The notes under the pieces: generated by a model
Seen by the model: only the letters and a program-made list of their open reading frames with translations
What the model was told of the DNA's origin: nothing
The model's database searches: none
Assembly (NCBI RefSeq): GCF_011303755.1
Contig: NZ_CP049885.1
Coordinates: 81,001-145,000 of the forward strand
From: Acidovorax sp. HDW3
GTDB taxonomy: Bacteria; Pseudomonadota; Gammaproteobacteria; Burkholderiales; Burkholderiaceae_C
Reading direction: 5' to 3'
DNA length: 64,000 bases
Shown here: positions 46,238 through 57,891 of the stretch, piece after piece
How the letters are laid out: each line of letters opens with the position of its first letter
How positions within the stretch are numbered: position 1 is the first letter of the stretch
Translations under genes and position numbers: made by a program

Positions 46238-47191
46238 GTGAAGCACCACGCCGTCAGCGCCGACGTCCTGTTTGAAACCTTTCGCGGCGACCTGCGCTGG
46301 CAGTGGGTCGCCGGCCTGGGGGCGAGCGAGCGCCGTTTTGACGAAGAGGCGGTGCGCAGCGCGCGCTCAGGCTCCGACCTGGTAGGGCACCTGAACTACA
46401 TCCACCCTTACCGGGTGCAGATCATTGGCGAGCGCGAAATTGCTTATTTGGGCAACGCCACGACGGAAGACCGCCAGCGCCGCATTGCCCGCATCGTTAC
46501 CCTGGAGCCACCGGCGCTGGTGCTCGCCGACGGTCAGCACGCGCCCGACGAGTTGGTGTCGATGTGCGAGCGCGCGCAGATTCCGCTGTTTGCTACGCAG
46601 GAATCATCGGCCTTCGTGATTGACGTGCTGCGCGCCTACCTGTCCAAGCACTTTGCCGACCGCAGCACCATGCACGGCGTGTTCATGGACATTCTGGGGC
46701 TGGGCGTGCTCATCACCGGCGAATCGGGCCTGGGCAAGAGCGAGCTGGGGCTTGAACTCATCTCGCGCGGCAACGGCCTGGTGGCCGACGATGCGGTCGA
46801 TCTGTACCGCATCAACCAAAACACCATCGAGGGCAAATGCCCCGAGCTGCTGCAAAACCTGCTCGAAGTGCGCGGCATCGGCCTGCTCGACATCCGCGCC
46901 ATCTTTGGCGAATCGGCCGTGCGCCGGCGGATGCGCCTCAAACTCATCGTCCACCTGGTACGCAAAGAGACGCTCGAGCGCGAGTACGAGCGCCTGCCCT
47001 ACGAGCCGTTGACGCAGGACGTGCTGGGCGTGCCGGTGCTCAAGGTCGTGATCCAGGTGGTGGCCGGGCGCAACATCGCCGTGCTGGTGGAGGCGGCAGT
47101 GCGCAACACCATCTTGCAGCTGCGCGGCATCGACACCTACCAGGAGTTCGTCGAACGCCACCGCCGGGCAATGGAAAGCGGCGGCGGCTAA
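46238..47191 (+). CDS. hprK: HPr(Ser) kinase/phosphorylase
   Basis: 317-aa bifunctional enzyme that phosphorylates/dephosphorylates Ser46 of HPr. Walker [16 protein letters not shown] near residue 163 with the following [16 protein letters not shown], HprK signature [24 protein letters not shown] near residue 208, and [24 protein letters not shown] near the C-terminus. 23 bp after ptsN, likely one operon. In this group HprK acts in a truncated PTS without sugar transporters. It ends 4 bp before the convergent fur gene. Confidence 0.94.
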   Translation: MKHHAVSADVLFETFRGDLRWQWVAGLGASERRFDEEAVRSARSGSDLVGHLNYIHPYRVQIIGEREIAYLGNATTEDRQRRIARIVTLEPPALVLADGQHAPDELVSMCERAQIPLFATQESSAFVIDVLRAYLSKHFADRSTMHGVFMDILGLGVLITGESGLGKSELGLELISRGNGLVADDAVDLYRINQNTIEGKCPELLQNLLEVRGIGLLDIRAIFGESAVRRRMRLKLIVHLVRKETLEREYERLPYEPLTQDVLGVPVLKVVIQVVAGRNIAVLVEAAVRNTILQLRGIDTYQEFVERHRRAMESGGG

Positions 47192-47195
47192 AAGC

Positions 47196-47612
47196 CTATT
47201 TTTTGGCGCAGGCGGCGCACTGGCCGTACAGCGCCATGGCGTGGTCGTGCACCACCCAGCCCTTGGCTTTGGCAATGGCTTGCTGGCGTTTTTCGATTTC
47301 GGGGTCGTAGAACTCTTCCACCTTGCCGCAGGCGGTGCAGATGAAGTGGTCGTGGTGCTGGCCCTCGTTGAGCTCGTACACCGCCTTGCCGCTTTCAAAA
47401 TTGCTGCGCAGCAAGATGCCAGCCTGCTCGAACTGCGTGAGCACGCGGTACACCGTGGCCAGGCCGATGTCCGAGCGCTCTTCAAGCAGGACGCGGAACA
47501 CGTCTTCTGCCGTCATGTGGCGCTGTGCGCCTTTTTGGAAAATTTCCAGGATCTTCAGGCGCGGCAGCGTCGCCTTCAGGCCGGTGCTTTTGAGTTCGTC
47601 GATATTCGTCAT
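47196..47612 (-). CDS. fur: Ferric uptake regulator
   Basis: 138-aa Fe(II)-dependent repressor. Winged-helix N-terminal half ([54 protein letters not shown]) and metal-binding C-terminal half with [16 protein letters not shown] and a final CAAC pair. Start at 47612; the frame extends upstream over the bamE promoter without similarity. Divergent from bamE, the usual arrangement in Burkholderiales. C-terminal CxxC suggests the structural zinc site is present. Confidence 0.95.
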   Translation of the reverse strand: MTNIDELKSTGLKATLPRLKILEIFQKGAQRHMTAEDVFRVLLEERSDIGLATVYRVLTQFEQAGILLRSNFESGKAVYELNEGQHHDHFICTACGKVEEFYDPEIEKRQQAIAKAKGWVVHDHAMALYGQCAACAKK

Positions 47613-47657
47613 GGCAAGGCTTTGGAGTGCAGTAAAAGGCGCCGGGTACCCAGCCGC

Positions 47658-47676
47658 TACAATGGATCGGATCATA
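47658..47676. promoter_or_regulatory. Overlapping -10-like elements in the fur-bamE divergent gap
   Basis: TACAAT at 47658-47663 on the + strand (towards bamE, 31 bp before its start) and TATGAT on the - strand at 47676-47671 (towards fur). No good -35 at the right spacing for either. The gap of 81 bp must carry both promoters. Tentative. Confidence 0.3.
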
Positions 47677-47693
47677 GCCTTACCACCACAGCC

Positions 47694-48245
47694 ATGCTTG
47701 CCTTCGCCCGTAGCAGCGCCCATGCGGCGCTGATTGTGTTTTTTGGCGCCGCCGTGAGCGCCTGCAGCAGCACCAGTTTTTCAACGCGCGAGATGGTGGA
47801 AACCTTAAAGCCCTACCGTGCCACCGTGGTGCAAGGCAATTTCGTTTCGCGCGAGCAGGTGCAGGCGCTGCAGCCGGGCATGAGCCGCCAGCAGGTGCGC
47901 GACATTCTGGGCACGCCGCTGGTGGCCAGCGTCTTTCACGCCAACCGCTGGGATTACGTTTTTACGCTGAAAAAACAGGACGAGCAGGTGCAGACGCGCC
48001 GCCTGACGGTGTTCTTCGACGGCGATCAGTTCAGCCGCGCCGAGGGCGACGAGATGCCGACCGAGGCCGAATTCGTCGCCACCCTGGGCAGCCGCGCCAG
48101 CGGGCGCAAAGTGCCGCAGCTCGAAGCCACTGAGGCCCAGCTCGAGCGCTACCCGGCGCCCGCGCATACCGAGGACGCGCCCGCGCCCGCACCCGCCGAC
48201 AGCGCTGGCGCGCGCCACTATCCGCCGCTCGATGCGGCCCAGTAA
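47694..48245 (+). CDS. bamE: Outer-membrane assembly lipoprotein BamE
   Basis: 183 aa, lipobox AAVSACSS (Cys about residue 24), then the SmpA/OmlA fold: [41 protein letters not shown] near residues 50-90. It stabilises BamD/BamA in beta-barrel assembly. The C-terminal third (residues about 130-183) is a Pro/Ala/Glu-rich extension beyond the usual domain, common in this family. Start at 47694 gives a proper lipoprotein signal. dapB follows after 25 bp. Confidence 0.92.
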   Translation: MLAFARSSAHAALIVFFGAAVSACSSTSFSTREMVETLKPYRATVVQGNFVSREQVQALQPGMSRQQVRDILGTPLVASVFHANRWDYVFTLKKQDEQVQTRRLTVFFDGDQFSRAEGDEMPTEAEFVATLGSRASGRKVPQLEATEAQLERYPAPAHTEDAPAPAPADSAGARHYPPLDAAQ

Positions 48246-48270
48246 GCCCCCTTTTTAGCCTTTGCACGCC

Positions 48271-49092
48271 ATGACTGCTGCCACCACCTCCCCCATCCGC
48301 GTCGCCGTTGCTGGCGCTTCTGGCCGCATGGGCCGCATGTTGATCGAAGCCGTGCGCGCCAGCGACGACTGCATTCTGGCTGGCGCCCTCGATCTGGCCT
48401 CCAGCCCCGCCATCGGCTCGGACGCCACCGCCTTCCTGGGCGTGGCCAGCGGCGTGCCCATCACCGCCGACCTGCGCGCCGGCCTGGCCGGCGCCGACGT
48501 GCTCATCGACTTCACCCGCCCCGAGGGCACGCTGGCGCACCTGGCGGTCTGCGCCGAGCTGGGCGTCAAGGCCGTGGTCGGTACCACCGGCTTCAGCCCG
48601 GAGCAAAAAGACGAGCTGGCCGCCTGGGGGCAGAAAACCGCCATCGTTTTTGCCCCGAACATGAGCGTGGGCGTGAACGTCACCTTCAAGCTGCTGCAGA
48701 TGGCGGCGCAGGCGCTCTCGACCGGCTACGACATCGAGATCATCGAGGCGCACCACCGCCACAAGGTCGATGCGCCCTCGGGTACGGCGCTGAAAATGGG
48801 CGAGGTCATCGCCCAGGCCATGGGGCGTGACCTCAAGGACTGCGCCGTGTACGCGCGCGAAGGTGTGACCGGCGAGCGCGATCCCTCCTCCATCGGCTTT
48901 GCCACCATCCGGGGCGGTGACATCGTGGGCGACCACACCGTGCTGTTTGCCGGCACGGGCGAACGCATCGAGATTTCGCACAAATCATCGAGCCGCGCCG
49001 GCTACGCCCAGGGCAGCCTGCGCGCCGTGCGCTTTTTGGCCGGCCAGCGCCAGGGGCTGTTCGACATGTTCGACGTCCTGGGCCTGCACTGA
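48271..49092 (+). CDS. dapB: 4-hydroxy-tetrahydrodipicolinate reductase
   Basis: 273-aa NAD(P)H-dependent reductase of lysine/diaminopimelate synthesis. Cofactor motif [18 protein letters not shown] near residue 14, GTTGFSPEQ near residue 107 and the catalytic [20 protein letters not shown] near residue 160. C-terminal [30 protein letters not shown] is the usual end. Start at 48271 ([11 protein letters not shown]) rather than 48262. Downstream exbB begins 14 bp later. Confidence 0.95.
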   Translation: MTAATTSPIRVAVAGASGRMGRMLIEAVRASDDCILAGALDLASSPAIGSDATAFLGVASGVPITADLRAGLAGADVLIDFTRPEGTLAHLAVCAELGVKAVVGTTGFSPEQKDELAAWGQKTAIVFAPNMSVGVNVTFKLLQMAAQALSTGYDIEIIEAHHRHKVDAPSGTALKMGEVIAQAMGRDLKDCAVYAREGVTGERDPSSIGFATIRGGDIVGDHTVLFAGTGERIEISHKSSSRAGYAQGSLRAVRFLAGQRQGLFDMFDVLGLH

Positions 49093-49106
49093 CGGCGCCG
49101 CACCCC

Positions 49107-49754
49107 ATGCAAGCCTGGCACTGGTGGCAACACAGCGACCTGCTGACGCAAATGGCCGCAGCGCTGCTGCTGGCGATGTCGGTCGCCAGCTGGGTCGTCA
49201 TCCTGGTGCAGCTGCGCCTTTTGCTGCGCGCCGGGCGCGAGCTGCCGCGTGCGCTGGCGGCCTTTTGGCAGGCGCCGCAACTGGCTGAGGCACGCCAGCG
49301 CCTGCCCGCGTTTGACCGCCTGGGGCTGCTCCAGCCCCTGCTCGACGCTGCAAATTTGATAGCTACTGACGCAATCCCCGCAAGCCTTGGAGCCCAAGGA
49401 GGGCGTGAACAGCGGCTCACCCGCGTGCTGCGCGGGGCGCTGCACCAGGTGCTGGCGCGGCTGCAGTGGGGCCAGGTGCTGCTGGCCACCGTCGGCGCTA
49501 CGGCGCCCTTCGTCGGCCTGCTGGGCACCGTCTGGGGCATCTACCACGCCTTGACGGCGCTCGCCGGCCAGGGGCAGATCAGCATCGAGCAGCTTGCCGG
49601 CCCGGTGGGCGAGGCCCTGGTGATGACCGCTGCCGGCCTGGCCGTCGCCATTCCGGCGGTGCTGGCCTACAACTGGTGCGGGCGCAGCAGCGCGCGCATC
49701 GAGGCCGAGCTCGAAGGCCTGGCGCACGACCTGCGCAGCCTGTTGCTGGGCTGA
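49107..49754 (+). CDS. exbB: MotA/TolQ/ExbB-family proton-channel protein
   Basis: 215-aa inner-membrane protein with three transmembrane helices: residues 13-35, about 122-145 (VLLATVGATAPFVGLLGTVWGIYHAL) and 165-187 (EALVMTAAGLAVAIPAVLAYNW). It energises outer-membrane transport together with an ExbD/TolR partner. It carries an in-frame dispersed repeat (49351-49403, AANLIATDAIPASLGAQ) in the cytoplasmic loop between helices 1 and 2. Partner exbD follows after 6 bp. Whether it serves TonB or Tol cannot be decided from this pair alone; no tonB, tolA or tolB is near. Confidence 0.88.
   Translation: MQAWHWWQHSDLLTQMAAALLLAMSVASWVVILVQLRLLLRAGRELPRALAAFWQAPQLAEARQRLPAFDRLGLLQPLLDAANLIATDAIPASLGAQGGREQRLTRVLRGALHQVLARLQWGQVLLATVGATAPFVGLLGTVWGIYHALTALAGQGQISIEQLAGPVGEALVMTAAGLAVAIPAVLAYNWCGRSSARIEAELEGLAHDLRSLLLG
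49351..49403 (+). repeat. Dispersed palindromic repeat inside exbB
   Basis: CAAATTTGATAGCTACTGAC, GCAATCCCCGCAAGCCTTGG and AGCCCAAGGA; shares a stretch of about 21 bp with the copy in tsaC. Encodes an in-frame cytoplasmic-loop insert. Confidence 0.7.
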
Positions 49755-49760
49755 ACCGCC

Positions 49761-50192
49761 ATGGCTTTCGGCCGCCTGGAGCACCGCCGCGCCGCGCCGC
49801 CGATGAGCGACATCAACGTCACGCCGCTGGTGGACGTGATGCTGGTGCTGGTGGTCATCTTCATTCTGGCGGCGCCCTTGCTGGCGCACTCCATCCGCCT
49901 GCAGCTGCCGCCGGCGCAGACGGCGCAGCCGGGCGCGGCCACGCCGTCGGTGTCGGTGGTGCTCGACGCCGATGGCCAGCTCTACGTTGAGGCGCAAGCG
50001 CTGGCGCCAGCGGCCCTGGCACCGCGCCTGGCGCAGCTGGCCCTGGAGCGCCCCGGCGCCGAGGTGCAGCTGCGCGCTGACGCCCGCGTGCCCTATGGCC
50101 AGGTGCTGCAGGTGATTGACGCCGCGCAGGCGGCGGGCCTGGGGCGCATTGGCTTTGTGGCGGCCCCGCCCGCCCCGCGAACGGGTGGGTGA
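49761..50192 (+). CDS. exbD: ExbD/TolR-family biopolymer transport protein
   Basis: 143-aa single-pass inner-membrane protein. Cytoplasmic start with APPMSDINVTPLVDVMLVLVVIFIL; the Asp in PLVDVML at residue about 25 is the conserved proton-binding residue. Periplasmic domain (residues 45-135) with VVLDADGQLYVE and VLQVIDAAQAAGLGRIGFV. Works with the preceding exbB product. The start codon is 6 nt after the exbB stop. Confidence 0.9.
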   Translation: MAFGRLEHRRAAPPMSDINVTPLVDVMLVLVVIFILAAPLLAHSIRLQLPPAQTAQPGAATPSVSVVLDADGQLYVEAQALAPAALAPRLAQLALERPGAEVQLRADARVPYGQVLQVIDAAQAAGLGRIGFVAAPPAPRTGG

Positions 50193-50209
50193 CGCTGCCT
50201 GCGGCCTAA

Positions 50210-52993
<2,784 letters not shown>

Positions 52994-52996
52994 GCC

Positions 52997-53503
52997 ATGC
53001 ACAAGCGCAGCCTGCTCCTGGCCCTGGCCAGCGCGCCGCTCCTGGGCGCCTGTGGTTTTCGCCTGCGCGGCGTGCCGCAGTTTGCCTTTGGTTCGCTCTA
53101 CATCGCGGCGCCGGCGGCCTCGCCCGTGGCACGCGAGCTCACGCGCACCCTGCAGGGCAGCGGCGGCAACCTGCGCGTGACGCGCGAGGCCGCCGAGATG
53201 AACCAGGTGCAGGCGGTGTTCGAGCTGCTGTCGGAGCAGCAAGAGCGCACCGTCGTCGCCCTCAACAGCGCCGGCCAGGTGCGCGAGCTGCAACTGCGCC
53301 TGCGCATCCGCTTTCGCCTGCGCGACCCGCAGGGCGACGAGATCATCGCCCCGACCGAGCTGCTGCAAACACGCGACGTCAGCTACAACGAAACCGTGGC
53401 CCTGGCCAAGGAGGCGGAAGAGGCGCTGCTCATGCGCAACATGCAGACCGACCTGGTGCAGCAGCTCATGCGCCGCCTGGCAGCGGCCCGCATGGCGCGG
53501 TGA
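52997..53503 (+). CDS. lptE: LPS-assembly lipoprotein LptE
   Basis: 168-aa outer-membrane lipoprotein that plugs the LptD barrel and helps deliver LPS to the surface. Lipobox PLLGACGFRLRG (Cys residue 19), family start GCGFRLRG-like, and central ELQLRLRIRFRLRDPQGDEIIAPTELLQTRDVSYNE. Directly after leuS, before holA, as in most betaproteobacteria. Just after its stop codon begins a dispersed palindromic repeat and then the second MITE-like element, so the normally close lptE-holA junction is interrupted by 459 bp. Confidence 0.92.
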   Translation: MHKRSLLLALASAPLLGACGFRLRGVPQFAFGSLYIAAPAASPVARELTRTLQGSGGNLRVTREAAEMNQVQAVFELLSEQQERTVVALNSAGQVRELQLRLRIRFRLRDPQGDEIIAPTELLQTRDVSYNETVALAKEAEEALLMRNMQTDLVQQLMRRLAAARMAR

Positions 53504-53504
53504 T

Positions 53505-53563
53505 GCTATGAAAAATATAGCTGCTTGCGCTTGCCTGGTAAGCGCTAGAGGCGAATTTTTCTT
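53505..53563 (+). repeat. Dispersed palindromic repeat after lptE
   Basis: GCTATGAAAAATATAGCTGC, TTGCGCTTGCCTGGTAAGCG and CTAGAGGCGAATTTTTC: a well-preserved family member with outer arms GCTAT/ATAGC and inner hairpin CGCTTGCCTGGTAAGCG. Confidence 0.85.
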
Positions 53564-53600
53564 CAGCAGGCATATGCCTCAGACTCCTTCCCCCTTTGGG

Positions 53601-53817
53601 CTTGTGTATGCACACATCTTTTGACGGCTCCCATCCGCCTGGTCAAAGGGCGGTTTTTGCTCCCCTCCCCCCCTCGCGGGGCTGGGGGAGAGGGGGCGCT
53701 GGCAGCACCTTGCCTATTCACCCCTCTCCCCAACCCTCTCCCGCAAGGGGAGAGGGAGTGCAAACCAGCGCCAAACAAGCGTTGTGCGCTATCAAAAAAG
53801 ATGTGTGCATACATAAG
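53601..53817. mobile_element. MITE-like element, copy 2 (217 bp)
   Basis: Nearly identical to 1371-1592, with a 5-bp difference in the first C/G palindrome and a few substitutions. Left terminus 53601-53622 is identical to that of copy 1; the right terminus 53796-53817 has one mismatch. It is flanked by 10-bp direct repeats CCCCTTTGGG at 53591-53600 and 53818-53827. Removing the element would restore the palindrome CTTCCCCCTTTGGGGGAAG. No coding potential. It lies in the lptE-holA gap. The remaining 145 bp to holA contain one more C/G palindrome (53886-53921) and nothing else I can name. Confidence 0.85.
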
Positions 53818-53885
53818 CCCCTTTGGGGGAAGGCTGGGATGGGGCTGCTGGCACATGGCAGGCGGTTGCGGTGCACCTATGCCGC

Positions 53886-53921
53886 TGGCCCCCACCCTCC
53901 CCCAAGGGGGGAGGGAGTCCG
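53886..53921. repeat. C-run/G-run palindrome upstream of holA
   Basis: GGCCCCCACCCTCCCCCAAG followed by GGGGGAGGGAGTCCGG. Same class as those inside wbpE and in the MITE-like elements. Confidence 0.7.
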
Positions 53922-53962
53922 GCGCAGATGCCCTGCAGCCAGTGCCCAATAAGGCAATTTAT

Positions 53963-55012
53963 ATGCACATCGCACTGAACCAGCTCGGCGCCCATCTGGG
54001 CAAGGGCCTGCAGCCGCTGTACGTGCTGCACGGCGATGAGGCGCTGCTGCAGCAGGAGGCGCTGGACGCCATCCGCGCCGCCGCGCGCGCCCAGGGCTAC
54101 AGCGAGCGCAGCAGCTTCACCGTCGCCGGCGCGCATTTCGACTGGAGTGCGGTGCTCGCTGCCGGCGGCTCGCTGAGCCTGTTTGCCGAGCGCCAGATCG
54201 TCGAGATTCGCCTACCCTCGGGCAAGCCCGGCAAGGACGGCATTCCTGCCCTGCAGCAGCTGGCGCAGGCCGCGCGGGGCAACGACAGCACCCTGACCCT
54301 GGTGCTGCTGCCGCGCCTGGACAAGGCAGCCAAGAGCAGCGCCTGGTTCACGGCGCTCGAAGGCGCGGGCGTGGCGGTGCAGATCGACCCGGTCGAGCGC
54401 GGCATGTTGCCCGCCTGGATCGCGCAGCGCCTGGCGGCGCAGGGCCAGCGCGTGGCGGCGGGCGAGGAAGGCCAGCGCACGCTGCAGTTCTTTGCCGACC
54501 GCGTCGAAGGCAACCTGCTGGCGGCGCACCAGGAAATCCAGAAGCTGGCGCTGCTCTACCCGCAGGGCGAGCTCGCGCCGGCGCAGGTCGAGGCGGCGGT
54601 GCTCAATGTGGCGCGCTACGACGTCTTCAAGCTCAGCGAGGCCGTGCTCGCCGGCCAGGTGTTGCGCGCGCAGCGGATGCTCGACGGCCTGCAGGCCGAG
54701 GGCGAGGCCGAGGTGCTGGTGCACTGGGCGCTGGCCGAGGACATCCGCGCCTTGAAGCGCGTGAAAGACGCCATCAACGCCGGCAAACCCCTGCCCCTGG
54801 CGCTGCGCGAGAACCGCATCTGGGGCGCCAAGGAGCGCCTGTTCGAGCGCGTGCTGCCGCGCCTGCAAGACGCCCAGGCGGCGCGCCTGCTGCAGTCGGC
54901 GCACCTGGTGGACGGCATCGTCAAGGGCCTGAAAGTGCCCGACTGGCCGCAAGACGGCTGGCAGGCGCTCTCGCGCCTGGCGCTGCAGCTGGCGCGCGTC
55001 TGCGCCGCCTGA
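53963..55012 (+). CDS. holA: DNA polymerase III, delta subunit
   Basis: 349-aa clamp-loader subunit that opens the beta clamp. N-terminal LGKGLQPLYVLHGDEALLQQEALDAIRAAARAQGY is the usual start, followed by the three-domain delta fold (FADRVEGNLLAAHQEIQKLALLYP near residue 190, YDVFKLSEAVLAGQVLRAQRMLDGL near residue 220). Start at 53963 (MHIALNQLG): the frame runs further upstream through the MITE-like element without family similarity. proA follows after 63 bp. Confidence 0.92.
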   Translation: MHIALNQLGAHLGKGLQPLYVLHGDEALLQQEALDAIRAAARAQGYSERSSFTVAGAHFDWSAVLAAGGSLSLFAERQIVEIRLPSGKPGKDGIPALQQLAQAARGNDSTLTLVLLPRLDKAAKSSAWFTALEGAGVAVQIDPVERGMLPAWIAQRLAAQGQRVAAGEEGQRTLQFFADRVEGNLLAAHQEIQKLALLYPQGELAPAQVEAAVLNVARYDVFKLSEAVLAGQVLRAQRMLDGLQAEGEAEVLVHWALAEDIRALKRVKDAINAGKPLPLALRENRIWGAKERLFERVLPRLQDAQAARLLQSAHLVDGIVKGLKVPDWPQDGWQALSRLALQLARVCAA

Positions 55013-55075
55013 GCGCGACTTGAGCGCGGCCACAGGTTCTGCGCCCGGGGGCGGAACTGGGCCACAATCCGCGCC

Positions 55076-56359
55076 ATGAACGCCCCTGACATCGCCCTTT
55101 CCATGCAGCAGCTCGGCCAGCAGGCAAAAACGGCTTCGGCCCTGATGGCGCGCGCGCCAGCTGCTATCAAAAACAAAGCACTCCTGGCCTTGGCCGCGCT
55201 TTTGCGCCAGGAGTTGGCGCCGTTGCAGGCGGCGAACGCGCAAGACCTGGAGCGCGCGCGCGTCGCCGGGCTCGACGGCCCCATGCTCGACCGCCTGAAG
55301 CTCACGCCCGCCGTGCTGGAGACCTGCGCCCAGGGCTGCGAGCAGCTTGCCGCCATGCCGGACGTGATTGGCGAGATCATCGGCCTGCAGCAGCAGCCCA
55401 GCGGCATCCGCGTGGGGCAGATGCGCGTGCCGATTGGCGTCTTCGGCATGATTTTCGAGAGCCGGCCCAACGTCACCATCGAGGCCGCCAGCCTGTCGAT
55501 CAAGAGCGGCAACGCCTGCATCCTGCGCGGCGGCTCCGAGGCGATCGAGTCGAACAAGGCGCTGGCGCTGCTGGTGGTGCAGGCGCTGCAAAGCGCCGGT
55601 CTGCCCGCGCACGGCGTGCAACTGGTGCAAACCACCGACCGCGCAGCGGTGGGCCACCTGATCGCCATGCCGCAGTACGTGGACGTCATCATCCCGCGCG
55701 GTGGCCGGGGGCTGATCGAGCGCATCGCCGCCGAGGCCAAGGTGCCCGTCATCAAGCACCTGGACGGCAACTGCCACAGCTACGTCGATGCGCCCTGCGA
55801 CATCGCCCAGGCGCTCAAGGTGGTGGACAACGCCAAGACGCAAAAATACAGCCCCTGCAACGCCACCGAGAGCCTGCTGGTGGCGCGCGCCGTGGCAGCC
55901 GAGTTTTTGCCGCGCATGGGGGCGGTGTTTGCCGCCAAGGGTGTGCAGATGCGTGCCTGCCCCGAGGCCCTGGCGCTGCTGCGCAGCGTGCCGGGCGCGG
56001 ACGTGGTGAGCGCCACCGAGGCCGACTGGAGCACCGAGTACCTCGCGCCCATCCTCAGCGTCAAGGTCGTGGAGGGGCTCGATGAGGCGATTGCGCACAT
56101 CAACCGCTACAGCAGCGGCCACACCGAGGCCATTCTCACCACCGACCACCGCCACGCGCAGCGTTTTTTGCGCGAGGTCGATTCCAGCAGCGTCATGGTC
56201 AACACCAGCACGCGCTTTGCCGATGGCTTCGAGTACGGCCTGGGCGCCGAGATCGGCATCAGCACCGACAAATTCCACGCCCGGGGGCCGGTGGGCATCG
56301 AGGGCCTGACCTCGCTCAAGTACGTGGTGCTGGGTGAGGGCGAGGTGCGGGGCGGGTGA
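55076..56359 (+). CDS. proA: Gamma-glutamyl phosphate reductase
   Basis: 427-aa NADPH-dependent enzyme of proline synthesis (glutamate-5-phosphate to the semialdehyde). ALDH-like fold: [39 protein letters not shown] near residues 121-160, [32 protein letters not shown] near residue 202 and the catalytic Cys in [18 protein letters not shown] near residue 262. Full length. Starts 63 bp after holA. Confidence 0.95.
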   Translation: MNAPDIALSMQQLGQQAKTASALMARAPAAIKNKALLALAALLRQELAPLQAANAQDLERARVAGLDGPMLDRLKLTPAVLETCAQGCEQLAAMPDVIGEIIGLQQQPSGIRVGQMRVPIGVFGMIFESRPNVTIEAASLSIKSGNACILRGGSEAIESNKALALLVVQALQSAGLPAHGVQLVQTTDRAAVGHLIAMPQYVDVIIPRGGRGLIERIAAEAKVPVIKHLDGNCHSYVDAPCDIAQALKVVDNAKTQKYSPCNATESLLVARAVAAEFLPRMGAVFAAKGVQMRACPEALALLRSVPGADVVSATEADWSTEYLAPILSVKVVEGLDEAIAHINRYSSGHTEAILTTDHRHAQRFLREVDSSSVMVNTSTRFADGFEYGLGAEIGISTDKFHARGPVGIEGLTSLKYVVLGEGEVRGG

Positions 56360-56415
56360 TGCTATCTATTTGATAGCTAGTAGCGCTTGATTTTATTGGG
56401 CTAGGGCGGTATTTC
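56358..56415 (+). repeat. Dispersed palindromic repeat between proA and trkA
   Basis: ATGCTATCTATTTGATAGCT, AGTAGCGCTTGATTTTATTG and GGCTAGGGCGGTATTTC; begins at the proA stop codon and fills the whole 59-bp gap up to trkA. Confidence 0.8.
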
Positions 56416-56418
56416 TTC

Positions 56419-57885
56419 ATGAAAATCATCATCCTCGGTGCCGGTCGCGTGGGCCAGAGCGCGGCGGCCAGCCTGGTGTCCGAGCACAACGACATCACCG
56501 TCATCGACACCGACGCCGAGCGCCTGCGCGAGCTCGAAGCGCGCCACGACCTGCGCGGCGTGGTCGGCAGCGGTATTGAGCCGGCGGTGCTGGCCGAGGC
56601 CGGTGCGCGCGACACCGACTTGCTCATCGCCTGCGCCGCGCAGGATGAAACCAACCTGGTGTGTTGCAAAGTGGCGCAGATGCTGTTTGCCGTGCCGCAG
56701 TGCATTGCGCGCGTGCGCAGCGGTGGCTTTGCTGACGGCAGCGCGCTGCTCTCGCGCGAAGGTTTTGCCGTCGATCACATCCTGTGCCCCGAGGATTCGC
56801 TGGTGCGCTACATCGCCAAGCTGGTGCAGTACCCCGGCGCGCTGCAGGTGCGCGAGTTTGCGGGCGGGCGCGCTTGTTTGATCTCGACGCGCGCGCGCGC
56901 CGGTGCACCCGCCGTGGGCCAGGAGATTCGGCGCCTGCGCCAGGACATGCCCGAGGTGGGGGTGCGCATCGTCGCCATCTACCGCCGCTTTGCCGACGAG
57001 CCCGACCGCTTCGTGCCCTGCGACGGTGCCACCTGCATCGAGCCCGGCGACGAGGTCTTTGCCCTGGCCGCCACCGAGTGCGTGCCGCAGGTGCTGGCGG
57101 CGCTGCGCCTGCGCCCGGGGCTGGCCGCGCGCCCGGTGCGCCGCCTCATGCTCGCGGGCGGCTCCGTGGTGGCCGAGCGCCTGGCGCGCCAGCTGGCGCA
57201 GGAGACGGGGCGTTTTCAGATCAAGCTCATAGAGCCCGACGCCCAGCGCTGCACCGCCTTGGCCGCCAGCCTGCCCGAGGAGGTGTTGGTGCTGCAAGGC
57301 GAGCTGGCCGACGAGGATTTGCTGGCCGAGGAGGGGGTGGAGGAGGTGGACTTCTTCCTCGCCCTGACCGACGACGACGAGAACAACATCATGGCCAGTC
57401 TGCTGGCCAAGCGCATGGGCGTGCGCCGCGTGCTCGCGCTCATTCACCGCCACGCCTACGCCGAGCTGATGCACGGCACGCAGATCGACATTGCGCTCAC
57501 GCCGGCGCAGGCCATGCTCGGCGAGCTGCTGGCCTACACCCGGCGTGGCGACGTGCAAGCGGTGCACAGCCTGCGCCGGGGCGTGGCCGAGGCGCTGGAG
57601 ATCGTGGTGCGCGGCGAGCGCAAAAGCTCGCGCGTGGTCGGCCGCCGGGTGGAGGATTTGCCGCTGCCGCCGCAGGTGCACATGGGCCTGATTGTGCGCG
57701 GCCTGCCCGATTTGCAGGCGAGCGCCGCTGCCGACCCGGCGGCGCCGGCGCCCGAGCCCGAGGTCATCATCCCGCGCAGCCACACCGTGCTCGAAAGCGG
57801 AGACCATGTGGTGTTTTTCCTGCCGCACAAGCGCCTGGTGCGCGAGGTGGAAAAGCTCTTTCGCGTCAGCGCCATGTTTTTCTAA
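56419..57885 (+). CDS. trkA: Trk potassium-uptake regulatory subunit TrkA
   Basis: 488-aa peripheral inner-membrane protein with two tandem RCK units, each a Rossmann NAD-binding RCK_N plus RCK_C. First unit KIIILGAGRVGQSAAASLV at residues 2-20 and VIDTDAERLREL; second unit RRLMLAGGSVVAERLARQLAQE near residue 240. NAD(H)/ATP binding gates the TrkH channel. The residues 420-450 linker is Pro/Ala-rich. trkH follows after 6 bp. Confidence 0.94.
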   Translation: MKIIILGAGRVGQSAAASLVSEHNDITVIDTDAERLRELEARHDLRGVVGSGIEPAVLAEAGARDTDLLIACAAQDETNLVCCKVAQMLFAVPQCIARVRSGGFADGSALLSREGFAVDHILCPEDSLVRYIAKLVQYPGALQVREFAGGRACLISTRARAGAPAVGQEIRRLRQDMPEVGVRIVAIYRRFADEPDRFVPCDGATCIEPGDEVFALAATECVPQVLAALRLRPGLAARPVRRLMLAGGSVVAERLARQLAQETGRFQIKLIEPDAQRCTALAASLPEEVLVLQGELADEDLLAEEGVEEVDFFLALTDDDENNIMASLLAKRMGVRRVLALIHRHAYAELMHGTQIDIALTPAQAMLGELLAYTRRGDVQAVHSLRRGVAEALEIVVRGERKSSRVVGRRVEDLPLPPQVHMGLIVRGLPDLQASAAADPAAPAPEPEVIIPRSHTVLESGDHVVFFLPHKRLVREVEKLFRVSAMFF

Positions 57886-57891
57886 ACCACC

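Noticed and set aside
49107..50192. Naming the pair tolQ-tolR
   Set aside because: No tolA, tolB or pal nearby and the conserved residues fit either system; left as exbB/exbD-type.
55155..55205. GCTGCTATCAAAAACAAAGC in proA looked like a further copy of the dispersed repeat
   Set aside because: The proA N-terminal region has no insertion relative to the family, and the hairpin and tail parts are missing; taken as chance.
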